Shown here one piece after another: positions 1 through 8,618 of a stretch of DNA of 64,000 nucleotides; the stretch's first letter is position 1; the number at the start of each line of letters is the position of its first letter. The stretch spans positions 5,949,001 to 6,013,000 of the forward strand of contig NZ_CP054916.1 of assembly GCF_013364155.1 (NCBI RefSeq), given 5' to 3'. This stretch comes from Streptomyces sp. NA02950 (lineage in GTDB: Bacteria > Actinomycetota > Actinomycetes > Streptomycetales > Streptomycetaceae). Under the pieces are notes generated by a model that did no database searches, had not been told where the DNA came from, and saw only the letters and a list, made by a program, of their open reading frames with translations. The position numbers were made by a program, and so were the translations under genes.

Positions 1-2
1 TC

Positions 3-854
3 GCGCCGCTGTACGGGGCCTCCCTGGCATATCTGGCCTTCCATCCGCGCAACCGGTTACAGCGGGCGGACCCGGGAGACCACGGACTGCCGTACACCGA
101 GCTGAAGATCCCCTTCACCCCTCGGAAGTATGTCCACGCCTGGCTCTGCCCCGGGGCCGCCGACCGGGTGGTGGTCCTCGGGCACAGTCTGGGGACGAGC
201 AAGGACCACAGCCTCGGGCACGCACGGTTCCTGTACGACGCCGGATACACGGTCTGCCTCTTCGACCACCGCAACCACGGCGCCAGCGGCGACGACCGCT
301 CGCTGCTGGGCCTGGGTGACCGGTTCGCCAGCGATGTCACGGCCGTGGTGGAGCGGCTGCGCGAACGGCACGGCTACGCCACCGCGCGGATAGCCGTCTA
401 CGGCTTCTCCTTCTCGTGCTTCTCGTCCATGTGGGCGCTGACGCACGACGGGTTCGAAGTCGACGCGCTGGTGTGCGACAGCGGACCGGGGCACGACGTG
501 GCGCCGCTGCTGCGGAAGTTCCTGGAGGCGGAGGCGCTGCCGATGCCCGCGCCGCTGAGCGCGGAGCCGTCCCGTTCGGTGGTGACCCGGACCCTGTGCA
601 CCGTGGGTCCGGCGATGCTGCGGGCACAGTGGCCGCCTCCGGTCACCGGCACATTCGCCAAGATCCCGCTGCTGTTCATGTCCGGTGAGCACGATGCGAT
701 CGTGCCGCCGTCCTCGGTGGACGCCCTGGCCGAGCGTTACGACCAGGCCGAGACCCACGTTCTGCCGGGTGCCGAGCATCTGCTCGGGCTGGAGACCGAT
801 CCCGAGGCATACGCGAGTGTGGTACTGGATTTCCTCGAGCGGGCCCTGGGGTAG
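3..854 (+). CDS. alpha/beta hydrolase, 5' end outside window
   Basis: An alpha/beta-hydrolase fold protein whose reading frame is open from the first bases, so its start lies upstream of the window. By alignment with the paralogue at 2877-3806 (shared APLYG segment) roughly 24 N-terminal residues are missing. The likely nucleophile is the serine of YGFSFS, which is conserved in the paralogue as YGFSIS. An oxyanion-type VLGHSLG strand, an acidic residue in [10 protein letters not shown] and the histidine in GAEHLLG complete a plausible triad. No signal peptide is visible in the part present. The substrate is unknown. It lies 52 bases before the acyl-CoA carboxylase gene and could share its transcript. 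Confidence 0.85.
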   Translation, partial: APLYGASLAYLAFHPRNRLQRADPGDHGLPYTELKIPFTPRKYVHAWLCPGAADRVVVLGHSLGTSKDHSLGHARFLYDAGYTVCLFDHRNHGASGDDRSLLGLGDRFASDVTAVVERLRERHGYATARIAVYGFSFSCFSSMWALTHDGFEVDALVCDSGPGHDVAPLLRKFLEAEALPMPAPLSAEPSRSVVTRTLCTVGPAMLRAQWPPPVTGTFAKIPLLFMSGEHDAIVPPSSVDALAERYDQAETHVLPGAEHLLGLETDPEAYASVVLDFLERALG

Positions 855-906
855 CAACCTGACCGTCCTCGCCGGGACGGTATTTCTGGAAGAGGGAAGA
901 GAGAGC

Positions 907-2658
907 ATGCAGAAGGTGCTCATCGCCAATCGTGGCGAGATCGCTGTCCGTGTTGCCCGTGCCTGTCGGGATGCCGGGATCGCGAGCGTGGCCGTCTACG
1001 CCGATCCGGACCGGGACGCTGTGCATGTGCGCGCGGCCGACGAAGCCTACGCGCTGGGCGGTGACACCCCGGCGGCCAGCTATCTGGACCAGGCCAAAGT
1101 CCTGGCCGCCGCGGCCGAGTCCGGCGCGGACGCCATCCATCCCGGCTACGGATTCCTCTCCGAGAACGCCGACTTCGCCCAGGCCGTCCTGGACGCCGGG
1201 CTGACCTGGATCGGCCCGCCCCCGCAGGCCATCCGCGACCTGGGCGACAAGGTCGCCGCCCGCCACATCGCCCAGCGCGCCGGCGCCCCCCTCGTCGCGG
1301 GCACCCCCGACCCCGTGAGCGGCGCCGAAGAGGTCCTGGACTTCGCCCGCGAACACGGCCTGCCCATCGCGATCAAGGCGGCCTTCGGCGGCGGCGGACG
1401 CGGTCTGAAGGTCGCCCGCACCCTGGAAGAGGTCCCCGAACTCTACGACTCCGCCGTCCGCGAGGCCGTGGCCGCCTTCGGCCGGGGCGAGTGCTTCGTC
1501 GAGCGCTACCTCGACAAGCCCCGCCATGTGGAGACCCAGTGCCTGGCCGACACCCACGGCAACGTGGTGGTGGTCTCCACCCGTGACTGCTCCCTCCAGC
1601 GCCGCCACCAGAAGCTGGTCGAGGAGGCCCCGGCGCCGTTCCTGAGCCAGGAGCAGAACGCCGAGCTGTACGCCGCGTCGAAGGCCATCCTGAAGGAAGC
1701 CGGGTACGTGGGCGCGGGAACGGTGGAGTTCCTGGTCGGCAACGACGGCACGATCTCCTTCCTGGAGGTCAACACCCGGCTCCAGGTCGAACACCCGGTC
1801 ACCGAGGAGGTCACCGGGATCGACCTGGTCCGCGAGATGTTCCGGATCGCCGACGGCGAAGCCATCGGCTACGACGACCCCCCGCACCGGGGCCATGCGT
1901 TCGAGTTCCGCATCAACGGTGAGGACCCGGGGCGGAACTTCCTGCCCGCGCCGGGGGCGGTGGCCACCTTCGTGCCGCCGATGGGTCCGGGGGTGCGGCT
2001 GGACGCGGGCGTGGAGTCGGGGAGTGTGATCGGTCCGGCGTGGGACTCGCTGCTGGCCAAGCTGATCGTCACCGGCGCCACCCGCACCCAGGCCCTCCAG
2101 CGGGCCGCCCGTGCGCTGGCCGAGTTCCAGGTCGAGGGCATGGCCACCGCCATCCCCTTCCACCGGGCCGTGGTGGTCGATCCGGCGTTCACCAGTGACC
2201 CGTTCACGGTCCACACCCGCTGGATCGAGACCGAGTTCCACAACACCATCGCCCCGTACACCCCCACTGGCGCCGACGAGGCCGAGGAGACCGGCGCCCG
2301 CGAGACCGTCGTCGTCGAGGTCGGCGGCAAGCGGCTGGAGATCTCCCTCCCGGCCGTCCTCGGTCTGGCCGTGGCGCCGGGGGACGCGGCGGCCAAGAAG
2401 CCGAAGCGCAAGGCGGTCAAGAAGTCGGGCTCGGCGGCCTCGGGCGACGCGCTGGCCTCCCCGATGCAGGGCACGATCGTCAAGGTCGCCGTCGCCGAGG
2501 GCGACACGGTGGCCGAGGGCGATCTGGTGGTGGTCCTGGAGGCCATGAAGATGGAACAGCCCCTCAACGCCCATCGCGCCGGGATCGTCAAAAACCTGAA
2601 CGCGGATGTCGGTGCCTCGATCAGCTCCGGCGCGGTCATCTGCGAGATCAAGGACTGA
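907..2658 (+). CDS. accA2: acetyl/propionyl-CoA carboxylase alpha subunit (biotin carboxylase plus biotin carrier domain)
   Basis: A 583-residue cytoplasmic protein that carboxylates its own biotin with ATP and bicarbonate, then hands the carboxyl group to a separate carboxyltransferase beta subunit to make malonyl- or methylmalonyl-CoA. The biotin carboxylase N-terminus begins at residue 1 ([14 protein letters not shown]). The ATP-grasp glycine loop is [11 protein letters not shown], and [14 protein letters not shown] is the metal/ATP site. A Lys/Ala-rich linker near residues 490-510 precedes the biotinyl domain, with the biotin lysine at about residue 548 in EAMKM. The ATG at 907 follows a purine-rich ribosome site. 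No beta subunit is adjacent, so the partner must be encoded elsewhere. The symbol follows the Streptomyces naming and could equally be accA1. Confidence 0.93.
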   Translation: MQKVLIANRGEIAVRVARACRDAGIASVAVYADPDRDAVHVRAADEAYALGGDTPAASYLDQAKVLAAAAESGADAIHPGYGFLSENADFAQAVLDAGLTWIGPPPQAIRDLGDKVAARHIAQRAGAPLVAGTPDPVSGAEEVLDFAREHGLPIAIKAAFGGGGRGLKVARTLEEVPELYDSAVREAVAAFGRGECFVERYLDKPRHVETQCLADTHGNVVVVSTRDCSLQRRHQKLVEEAPAPFLSQEQNAELYAASKAILKEAGYVGAGTVEFLVGNDGTISFLEVNTRLQVEHPVTEEVTGIDLVREMFRIADGEAIGYDDPPHRGHAFEFRINGEDPGRNFLPAPGAVATFVPPMGPGVRLDAGVESGSVIGPAWDSLLAKLIVTGATRTQALQRAARALAEFQVEGMATAIPFHRAVVVDPAFTSDPFTVHTRWIETEFHNTIAPYTPTGADEAEETGARETVVVEVGGKRLEISLPAVLGLAVAPGDAAAKKPKRKAVKKSGSAASGDALASPMQGTIVKVAVAEGDTVAEGDLVVVLEAMKMEQPLNAHRAGIVKNLNADVGASISSGAVICEIKD

Positions 2659-2680
2659 GCGGCCCGGAAGCCCCGGCGTT

Positions 2681-2722
2681 GGCAGGCTCCCGCCCGGGGA
2701 GGGCCGGAGCCTGCCGTTTTCT
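2681..2722 (+). terminator. intrinsic terminator after the carboxylase gene
   Basis: Perfect 10-bp inverted repeat GGCAGGCTCC (2681-2690) and GGAGCCTGCC (2706-2715) with a 15-base loop, followed directly by GTTTTCT. It sits 22 bases after the carboxylase stop codon. Confidence 0.85.
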
Positions 2723-2876
2723 CTGGCATCTTCGTGCCAGGGGCTGGGCGCGGAGTCGGTGGTGACGGACCATGGAGAGCCTGTTGGACCGGTTCTCCCC
2801 CGCAAACGGGGGCGGGGGAGACACCGTACGATCCGTTCGCCCCTTGAAGACCAACTGAGCCCGATCGGACGCGGCA

Positions 2877-3806
2877 CTAGTCCTTGAGGGTGCGGTCCAG
2901 GAAGCCCAGGACCGTGTCGGCGTAGACGTCCGGCTGGGTCTTGATGCCCTGGAGGTGCTCGGTGTCCGGCAGGGTGTGCACCTCGGCCAGCGGATAGCGC
3001 TCGCCCAGCGCCCGCACCCCGGCAGCGGGGATCATGGTGTCGAGCTCACCGGCCAGGAAGAGCATGGGCGTCCGCTCGTACGCGTCCTCGGCCGCCGGGG
3101 GCCACTGCACCCGCAGCATCGCCACCGCCGCCGACGAGGCGACCTTCTCCAGCACCGTGCGCGAGGGGCCGGCCCGCAGCGGGCCCGGGACCGGCACTCC
3201 GTCGGAGGCGACGAAGTTGCGGAACAGCGGTGCCAGTTCGAGTGCCGGGCCGCTGTCGCAGACCACCGCGTCCACCGGGCAGTCCTGCCCCCTGCGGAGC
3301 ATGTAGAACGAGGGGAAGGTGGAGATGGAGAAGCCGTAGATGGCGATGCGCGCCGCGGCGTACTCCTCCTGTGAGCGCATGTACCGGACCACGGCCACCA
3401 CGTCGTCCGTATGACGCTCGCTCATGCCCCAGCAGGCCCGGTCGGCCACGCTCCTGCCGTGGTTGCGGTGGTCGAAGAGGGCGACCGTGTAGCCCGCCTG
3501 GTGCAGCAGTTTGGCCTGGGCCAGGCTCGCTGACTTGCTCAGCCCCAGCCCGTGGCCGAGCACCACCACCCGCTGGGGGTCGCCGGGGCAGAGCCAGACA
3601 TGCAGTCCGCGGCCCTTGAACCCGTCCAGTTCCACCGTGACCTCGGTGCTGTCGATGCCCAGGTCGGCGGGGGTCTTGTGGTGGCGTTTGCGGGGCGGGT
3701 GATAGATGAAGTACGAGAGGAACGCGCCGTACAGCGGTGCCACCGGGAGGGTGGCCGCGGAGGCCGCCTTCGTCAGGAATCCCGTCGCCATGTCGAAAAC
3801 CCCCAT
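2877..3806 (-). CDS. alpha/beta hydrolase, paralogue of the one at the window start
   Basis: A 309-residue alpha/beta-hydrolase-like protein, clearly homologous along its length to the protein at 3-854 (shared APLYG, VWLCPG/AWLCPG, FDHRNHG and YGFS). The predicted triad is the Ser in YGFSIS, the Asp in AGELDTMIP and the His in DTEHLQG. The first GxSxG-like strand reads GHGLG, so its serine is absent and the later GFS serine is the better nucleophile. A hydrophobic stretch near residues 15-40 could be a membrane anchor or part of the fold. It converges on the carboxylase gene. A GTG at 3809 directly precedes the chosen ATG and is an equally possible start. Substrate unknown. Confidence 0.85.
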   Translation of the reverse strand: MGVFDMATGFLTKAASAATLPVAPLYGAFLSYFIYHPPRKRHHKTPADLGIDSTEVTVELDGFKGRGLHVWLCPGDPQRVVVLGHGLGLSKSASLAQAKLLHQAGYTVALFDHRNHGRSVADRACWGMSERHTDDVVAVVRYMRSQEEYAAARIAIYGFSISTFPSFYMLRRGQDCPVDAVVCDSGPALELAPLFRNFVASDGVPVPGPLRAGPSRTVLEKVASSAAVAMLRVQWPPAAEDAYERTPMLFLAGELDTMIPAAGVRALGERYPLAEVHTLPDTEHLQGIKTQPDVYADTVLGFLDRTLKD

Positions 3807-4062
3807 CACCGGTTGTGCACGGACGTGCGCGATCGTAGTGCCGCGGCGCCGGTGACCGGGTCCTCCGCGAGGTGAACGTGTCCTAACTCACCGAGTGTTC
3901 CGCCAAGGCAACACCGCGTCGCCCCAAGGGCGTTGGACCCGGACGGGCGGGCCGCCACGGCAGCTTCCTGCCGTGCCGCCGGACGGGTGAGCCGGGTTCG
4001 CCCCTGTACCGTCGTCCCGACGGGACGCCGGATGGCGACGAGTTGTGCGGAGGAGCCGAACA

Positions 4063-4860
4063 GTGCCGTTCACCAGCCCGGCCGACCCTACCCGGAATCC
4101 CGGGTCCTGGGGTCCGGCCCGTGCCCTGCCCCGCCCGGAGGACCGGCCCGCCCCGGGGGAGGTGGCGGTCTGGCTGCTGCGGATACCGCCCGCCGTCGCG
4201 GCCGCCGAGGAGGCCGCCGGAATGCTGGACGAGCGGGAGCGCGAGCGCGCCGCGCGCTTCCGCCACCCCACGCTGCGGGAGCGCTACGTCGCCTCGCACG
4301 TGGGGCTGCGGACGCTGCTCGGCGGCTATCTGGGGACCGGTCCGGCGGAGGTGGAGTTCACCCGGGACACCTGCGGGATGCCGGACTGCGACGAGCCCCA
4401 CGGCCGCCCCGCCCTGGCCGGGGACCCCACCCTGTGCTTCTCCCTCTCCCACGCGGGGGACGCCGCGCTCTACGCGGTCGCCGGGGTGACCGTCGGCGCC
4501 GATATCGAGCAGCGGGAACCCCGGCGGGAGGGTACCCGGCTCACCGGGCTGATCGGCCAGCTGCACTCCGGGGAGCGGGCGGCGATCGACGCGCTGCCCG
4601 AGGACCTGCGGGAGGAGGCGTTCCTCAGCTGCTGGGTGCGCAAGGAGGCGTATCTCAAGGGCATCGGCACCGGACTGCCCGGGGGCTTGCGCACCCATCA
4701 CGTCGGCCTGGCGGAGGGGCTGGCGCCCGCGGACGCGCCGCCCGGCCCGGACGGCTGGGCGCTCGCCGACGTCGACGCGCCCCCCGGCTACCACGCGGCG
4801 GTCGCGGTGCGCGGTGACCAGGTCCCGGCCGTCACCGTGGGCGGGCTGCTGCTGGGCTGA
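4063..4860 (+). CDS. 4'-phosphopantetheinyl transferase, Sfp type
   Basis: A 265-residue enzyme that transfers the phosphopantetheine arm of CoA to a serine on carrier proteins of PKS, NRPS or fatty-acid systems. Family signatures are in order: SLSHAGD, VGADIEQ with the Mg-binding Asp and Glu, and CWVRKEAYLKG with the catalytic Glu and Lys. The length fits the Sfp class rather than the short AcpS class. The GTG at 4063 has an excellent GGAGGAG site eight bases upstream, so I prefer it to the in-frame GTG at 4045, which would overlap that site. No carrier-protein genes are adjacent, so it probably acts in trans on secondary-metabolite synthases. Confidence 0.9.
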   Translation: MPFTSPADPTRNPGSWGPARALPRPEDRPAPGEVAVWLLRIPPAVAAAEEAAGMLDERERERAARFRHPTLRERYVASHVGLRTLLGGYLGTGPAEVEFTRDTCGMPDCDEPHGRPALAGDPTLCFSLSHAGDAALYAVAGVTVGADIEQREPRREGTRLTGLIGQLHSGERAAIDALPEDLREEAFLSCWVRKEAYLKGIGTGLPGGLRTHHVGLAEGLAPADAPPGPDGWALADVDAPPGYHAAVAVRGDQVPAVTVGGLLLG

Positions 4861-4930
4861 GGGCTACGGAGGTGTGGGGCGGGGGGCCGGGGCCTGGTCG
4901 CCGGCCGGGGGCGCTGTCGGTGGCGCGGCG

Positions 4931-4936
4931 TACCGT
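4931..4936 (+). promoter_or_regulatory. -10 element of a leaderless transcript (DUF2277 gene)
   Basis: TACCGT lies seven bases before the ATG at 4944. In Streptomyces this spacing puts the transcription start on or next to the start codon. There is no ribosome binding site before this gene. Confidence 0.5.
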
Positions 4937-4943
4937 CGGACGT

Positions 4944-5159
4944 ATGTGCAGATCCATCAAGACACTCCGCCCGCCCTTCGCCGAGACCGTGACCGAGGAG
5001 GACATGCGCGCCGCGGCGCTCCAGTACGTGCGCAAGATCTCCGGCTTCCGGCAGCCCGCCGCGCACAACGCGGAGGCGTTCGACCGCGCGGTCGAGGCGG
5101 TCACCGCGGCCACCGGGGAGCTGCTGGGCTCGCTGGAGGTCCGCGGCGGGGCACGCTGA
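4944..5159 (+). CDS. DUF2277 family protein
   Basis: A 71-residue cytoplasmic protein beginning MCRSIKTLRPP, typical of the DUF2277 family of small proteins common in actinobacteria. The N-terminal MCRSIK segment and the later YVRKISGF and RAVEAV stretches match the family pattern as I know it. Function is not established. The gene has no Shine-Dalgarno sequence and a -10-like TACCGT seven bases upstream, suggesting a leaderless mRNA. It is followed by a strong hairpin and then the oppositely oriented tRNA-Lys. Confidence 0.85.
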   Translation: MCRSIKTLRPPFAETVTEEDMRAAALQYVRKISGFRQPAAHNAEAFDRAVEAVTAATGELLGSLEVRGGAR

Positions 5160-5168
5160 AACGCAGCC

Positions 5169-5196
5169 GGGCGTTCTCGGAAAACCGAGAACGCCC
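5169..5196. terminator. bidirectional hairpin terminator between DUF2277 gene and tRNA-Lys
   Basis: Perfect 12-bp stem GGGCGTTCTCGG (5169-5180) and CCGAGAACGCCC (5185-5196) with an AAAA loop. It lies ten bases after the DUF2277 stop and 23 bases beyond the 3' end of the oppositely transcribed tRNA, so it can end both transcripts. Confidence 0.75.
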
Positions 5197-5218
5197 AGGT
5201 CAGCTACTTGATCATCGG

Positions 5219-5292
5219 TGCGCCGCCAGGGACTCGAACCCCGGACCCGCTGATTAAGAGTCAGCTGCTCTAACCAACTGAGCTAGCGGCGC
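5219..5292 (-). tRNA. tRNA-Lys (anticodon CTT)
   Basis: Read on the minus strand it gives a full cloverleaf. The acceptor GCGCCGC pairs with GCGGCGC plus discriminator A, the D-arm is AGCTCAGTTGGTTAGAGC, and the anticodon loop CTCTTAA carries CTT. The T-arm contains GGTTCGAACC-type sequence. The CCA end is not encoded. TAGTAT lies 15 bases before the 5' end and is a likely -10 element. An identical copy lies at 37957-38030. Confidence 0.97.
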
Positions 5293-5367
5293 CTGCTGAC
5301 GACGTAAATACTACCTGGTCCAGGAGGGTGCTCCCGACCACCGGCCGTGGCATGCGATCGGCCGCGC

Positions 5368-6129
5368 TCAGATGGTCAGGGAGAGCAGCATCGGGGCCGC
5401 CTCCCGGTTCAGCGTGTAGGCCGCCTGGCGCAGCCGGTGGGCGTGCTCCAGCGGGAGCGAGAGGGCGAGGCAGCCGACCGAGCGGCCCGCGGTGATCGGC
5501 ACGGCGGCGCAGACGGTGCCGATCGCGTACTCCTGGAGGTCGAGCACGGGCACGGTGGCGGGCTGGCTGTCCAGCTTGCGGAACAGCACCTTCTCGTTGG
5601 TTGTCGTGCGCGAGGTGAGCCGTACCGTCTTGTGGCGGGAGAGGTGGTCCCGGCGGCCGTCGTGGTCGAGCTGGGTGAGCAGGCATTTGCCGACCGCCAT
5701 GGCGTGGGCCGCGGACCGGAAGTCCACCCACTCGTTCACCTTGGGCATCCGCGGGCCGTCCGCGTACTGCGTGATCTTGACTTCGCCGTCGACGTAGCGG
5801 CTGAGGTAGACGGCCGCCCCCACCGAGTCGCGCAGTGCGGCCAGCGACCGCTGGAGCTTGTTCTCCACGGCGTGGACGCGTTCGGCGGCGGCGGAGCCGA
5901 GCAGCGTCAGGGATTCGCCGCCGATGTACGCCCCGTCGCCGATCTGCTCCACATAGCCCTCGCGGCGCAGCATCCGCAGCAGATCGGTGAGCTGGTGGGC
6001 GGGCAGGCGGGTCTCACGTGCGATGGCGGTGTCGTCCACGCCGCCGGAGTGCCGGGCGACGACCTCCAGGATGCGGAGGGCATGCTGCACCGAGTGGATG
6101 GGCGCGGTCGGCTCGGGCTTGAGCGCCAC
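5368..6129 (-). CDS. IclR-family transcriptional regulator
   Basis: A 253-residue regulator with an N-terminal winged helix (about residues 12-70, including ETRLPAHQLTDLLRMLRREG) and a C-terminal ligand-binding IclR domain. IclR proteins usually bind a small organic acid and control the neighbouring catabolic operon. The gene sits beside the Ehu-type transporter on the same strand, so it is the likely local regulator. The GTG at 6129 is preceded by GAGGGGGGA, a good ribosome site. Longer in-frame starts upstream lack one and would add residues unlike the family. It is separated from the transporter operon by a long hairpin near 6327-6367. Confidence 0.88.
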   Translation of the reverse strand: MALKPEPTAPIHSVQHALRILEVVARHSGGVDDTAIARETRLPAHQLTDLLRMLRREGYVEQIGDGAYIGGESLTLLGSAAAERVHAVENKLQRSLAALRDSVGAAVYLSRYVDGEVKITQYADGPRMPKVNEWVDFRSAAHAMAVGKCLLTQLDHDGRRDHLSRHKTVRLTSRTTTNEKVLFRKLDSQPATVPVLDLQEYAIGTVCAAVPITAGRSVGCLALSLPLEHAHRLRQAAYTLNREAAPMLLSLTI

Positions 6130-6326
6130 GGTGTCCCCCCTCGCAGGTTGTGACCGCTGGCCGCGCCCGCACGGCGCGGCTTTCCACGATAGCCGCCAAG
6201 GGCGGCTCATGGAGCCGGTGTTGAGCATTCTGACCGGGTGGGCGCACCTCGTCAGCAGCGGGGTATCTCGTTGGCATATGCCATGAGCATGCCCTCGCCG
6301 ATCACGGCGGGGGCATGCTGTCTCCG

Positions 6327-6367
6327 GTGCGGTTCCCCGCGCCCCGCAGGGGTGCGGGGAACCGCAC
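6327..6367. terminator. GC-rich stem-loop at the end of the transporter operon
   Basis: Perfect 14-bp inverted repeat GTGCGGTTCCCCGC (6327-6340) and GCGGGGAACCGCAC (6354-6367), loop 13 bases, about 60 bases after the ATPase stop. No T-tract follows, as is common for Streptomyces terminators. The rest of the gap between 6130 and 6428 shows nothing else. Confidence 0.65.
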
Positions 6368-6428
6368 GACCAGCCACGACGCAGCCGCAGACGACTGACG
6401 GCACCTCGTGGCTCTTCCCGCGGAGCGG

Positions 6429-7232
6429 TCAGAGCACCGCGCTCAGGAACTCGCGGGTCCGCTCGTGCTCCGGCTCGGTGAAGATCTTCTCCGGCGGACC
6501 GGACTCTATGACCCGGCCGGAGTCGAACATCAGCACGTCGTCCGAGATGTCCCGGGCGAAGTTCATCTCATGGGTGACACAGAGCATGGTGATGTCGGTG
6601 GTGTGGGCGATGTCGCGCAGGACGTCCAGCACCCCGGCCACCAGCTCCGGGTCCAGCGCCGATGTCACCTCGTCCAGGAGCATCACCTGCGGGCGCATGG
6701 CCAGCGCCCGGGCGATCGCCACCCGCTGCTGCTGTCCGCCGGACAGCTGCGTCGGATAGGAGTCGCACTTGTCGCCGAGGCCGACCAGGTCGAGCAGCTC
6801 ACGCGCCCGCGTCTCGGCCTCGTCCTTGCTCAGCCCCAGCACGTGCACCGGGGCCTCGGTGATGTTGCGCAGCACCCGCATATTGGGGAAGAGGTTGAAC
6901 TGCTGGAAGACCATGCCGATCTTCTTGCGCACCTCGCGGGTGTGCTTCTCGCCCGCGGGGACCAGCTTGCCGCCCTTGTCCTCGTGGGTGAGGTAGTCCC
7001 CGTCGACCTTGATCGTGCCCTCATCGGGCTTGAGCAGGGTCATCAGCAGCCGCAGGATCGTGGTCTTGCCGGAGCCGGACGGGCCGATCAGGGTGACGTG
7101 CTTGCCCGAGGAGACCGAGAAGTCCAGGTTGTCCAGGACGACGTTGTCGCCGAAGCGCTTGGTCACCTGGTCGAAGCGGATCAGTTCACTGCCGTCCACG
7201 GCAGGATTCGTGTGGTCGGTTTCAGTGGCCAA
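6429..7232 (-). CDS. ehuA: polar amino-acid/ectoine-type ABC transporter ATP-binding protein (EhuA-like)
   Basis: A 267-residue cytoplasmic ATPase driving an importer of the polar amino-acid family. Walker A is GPSGSGKTT, the signature is LSGGQQQR, Walker B is VMLLDEVTSALDP and the switch histidine is in VTHEMNF. The best start is TTG at 7232, with GGAG seven bases upstream. This start overlaps the end of the permease gene by 11 bases, implying translational coupling. It is the last gene of the binding protein-permease-permease-ATPase operon. The name follows resemblance to the ectoine/hydroxyectoine Ehu family. The true substrate is unproven and no ectoine-degrading enzymes of the DoeA/DoeB type are nearby. 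Confidence 0.82.
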   Translation of the reverse strand: MATETDHTNPAVDGSELIRFDQVTKRFGDNVVLDNLDFSVSSGKHVTLIGPSGSGKTTILRLLMTLLKPDEGTIKVDGDYLTHEDKGGKLVPAGEKHTREVRKKIGMVFQQFNLFPNMRVLRNITEAPVHVLGLSKDEAETRARELLDLVGLGDKCDSYPTQLSGGQQQRVAIARALAMRPQVMLLDEVTSALDPELVAGVLDVLRDIAHTTDITMLCVTHEMNFARDISDDVLMFDSGRVIESGPPEKIFTEPEHERTREFLSAVL

Positions 7233-7872
7233 GACGACGCTCCAGGGCTCGCATAAGAAGGGATGCCGGATAGGCGATGAGGATGAAGGCGATGCCGACC
7301 ATGGTGAACGGCTCGATGTAGTTGAAGGACGAGGAGCCCTCGGCCCGAGCCTTCTGCAGCATGTCGACGACACCGATCAGCGCGAGCATCGGGGAGTCCT
7401 TCAGCATCGCGATGACGTAGTTGCCCAGGGCGGGCACCACCCGGCGGATCGCCTGCGGCAGGATCACCGCCATCCAGGTGCGGCTGCGGGAGAGGCTGAG
7501 CGCGGTGGCCGCCTCCCACTGGCCCACCGGCACACCGTCGATACCGGCCCGGTAGACCTCGGCGGTGTAGGTGGAGTAGTGCAGCCCCAGCGCGATCACA
7601 CCGGTGGTCAGCGCCGAGAACTTGATGTCCCAGGTGGGCAGCACATAGAAGAAGAAGAACAGCTGCACCAGCAGCGGAGTGTTGCGGACGAACTCCACGA
7701 CCGCCGACACCGGCCAGCGTACGAAGCGGGTGGGGGAGCGGAAGGCCAGCGCCCACACCAGGCCCAGCGCGAACGCCAGCACCGAGCCGAGGGCGGTGGC
7801 CTCCAGCGTGATCCGCAGTCCTTCGCCCAGCTCCGGGAGAAAGTCCTTGGCTACGTCCCAGTTCCAGTTCAC
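7222..7872 (-). CDS. ehuD: ABC transporter permease (EhuD-like)
   Basis: A 216-residue inner-membrane permease of the His/Glu/Gln/Arg family with about five membrane helices. It carries the EAA loop that contacts the ATPase (EAATALSLSRSRTWMAVILPQA). It pairs with the larger permease at 7869-8618 to form the channel. The GTG start at 7872 overlaps the previous stop codon by four bases (GTGA). The naming by position and size (216 residues, second permease) follows the Ehu systems. Other polar amino-acid substrates are possible. Confidence 0.82.
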   Translation of the reverse strand: MNWNWDVAKDFLPELGEGLRITLEATALGSVLAFALGLVWALAFRSPTRFVRWPVSAVVEFVRNTPLLVQLFFFFYVLPTWDIKFSALTTGVIALGLHYSTYTAEVYRAGIDGVPVGQWEAATALSLSRSRTWMAVILPQAIRRVVPALGNYVIAMLKDSPMLALIGVVDMLQKARAEGSSSFNYIEPFTMVGIAFILIAYPASLLMRALERRLGH

Positions 7873-8618
7873 TGGGCCCCACCTCCCGTGATCAGGTTGG
7901 ACGACTGCTCGGTCTCCTGGCGGGCGGAGAGCTTCCGGGTCACCAGCGCACCGCCGCGCTTCTCCGGGATCTGCCCGATGCCCGCCTTGGCGCGCCGCTC
8001 CAGCAGCCGCATCAGCCGGGTCAGGACGAAGGCCAGTACGAAGTACATGACCAGGATGAGCGAGTAGATCTGGGCGCTCTCACCCGTGGCCAGCCGGGAG
8101 AGCTGACCGGCGAAGGTGATGTCGGCGACGTTCACCGCGGAGACCAGCGCCGTCCCCTTCAACAGCTCGATGAGCAGGTTGTTGAAGGGCGGGATCATCT
8201 CGGGTATCGCCTGCGGCAGGATCACCCGGCGCATCCGCTGCGCGGGGGTGAAGCTGAGCGCGATGGCCGCCTCGCGCTGGGCCGGAGCCACGGACGCGAC
8301 GGCACCGCGCACGATCTCCGAGCCGTAGGCCCCGTAGGTGAGACCCAGTGCCAGGACCGCCGCCCACATCGGGAACAGCTGCCAGTGGAAGGCCAGCGGC
8401 ATCACGAACGCCAGCCAGAACATCAGCACCAGGGCCGAGGTGCCGCGGAAGACCTCCACGTAGAAGCCCGACAGGAAGCGGACGATCCACAGTGGCGACC
8501 TGCGCGCCAGCCCTATGCCGAAGGCCACGACGGTGGCGAAGGCGGCGCTGTACAGGGTCAGCTGGATGGTGATCCAGACGCCCGGGAGAAGCCAGTTTTC
8601 CCACAGCCCGGCTGTCAT
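7869..8618 (-). CDS. ehuC: ABC transporter permease (EhuC-like)
   Basis: A 249-residue membrane permease with an N-terminal WITIQLTLYSAAFATVV helix and an EAA motif (REAAIALSFTPAQRMRRVIL). The charged C-terminal tail is probably cytoplasmic. The ATG at 8618 overlaps the TGA of the binding-protein gene by four bases, and I choose it over the GTG six bases earlier for that reason. It forms a heterodimeric channel with the 216-residue permease. Confidence 0.82.
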   Translation of the reverse strand: MTAGLWENWLLPGVWITIQLTLYSAAFATVVAFGIGLARRSPLWIVRFLSGFYVEVFRGTSALVLMFWLAFVMPLAFHWQLFPMWAAVLALGLTYGAYGSEIVRGAVASVAPAQREAAIALSFTPAQRMRRVILPQAIPEMIPPFNNLLIELLKGTALVSAVNVADITFAGQLSRLATGESAQIYSLILVMYFVLAFVLTRLMRLLERRAKAGIGQIPEKRGGALVTRKLSARQETEQSSNLITGGGAQ

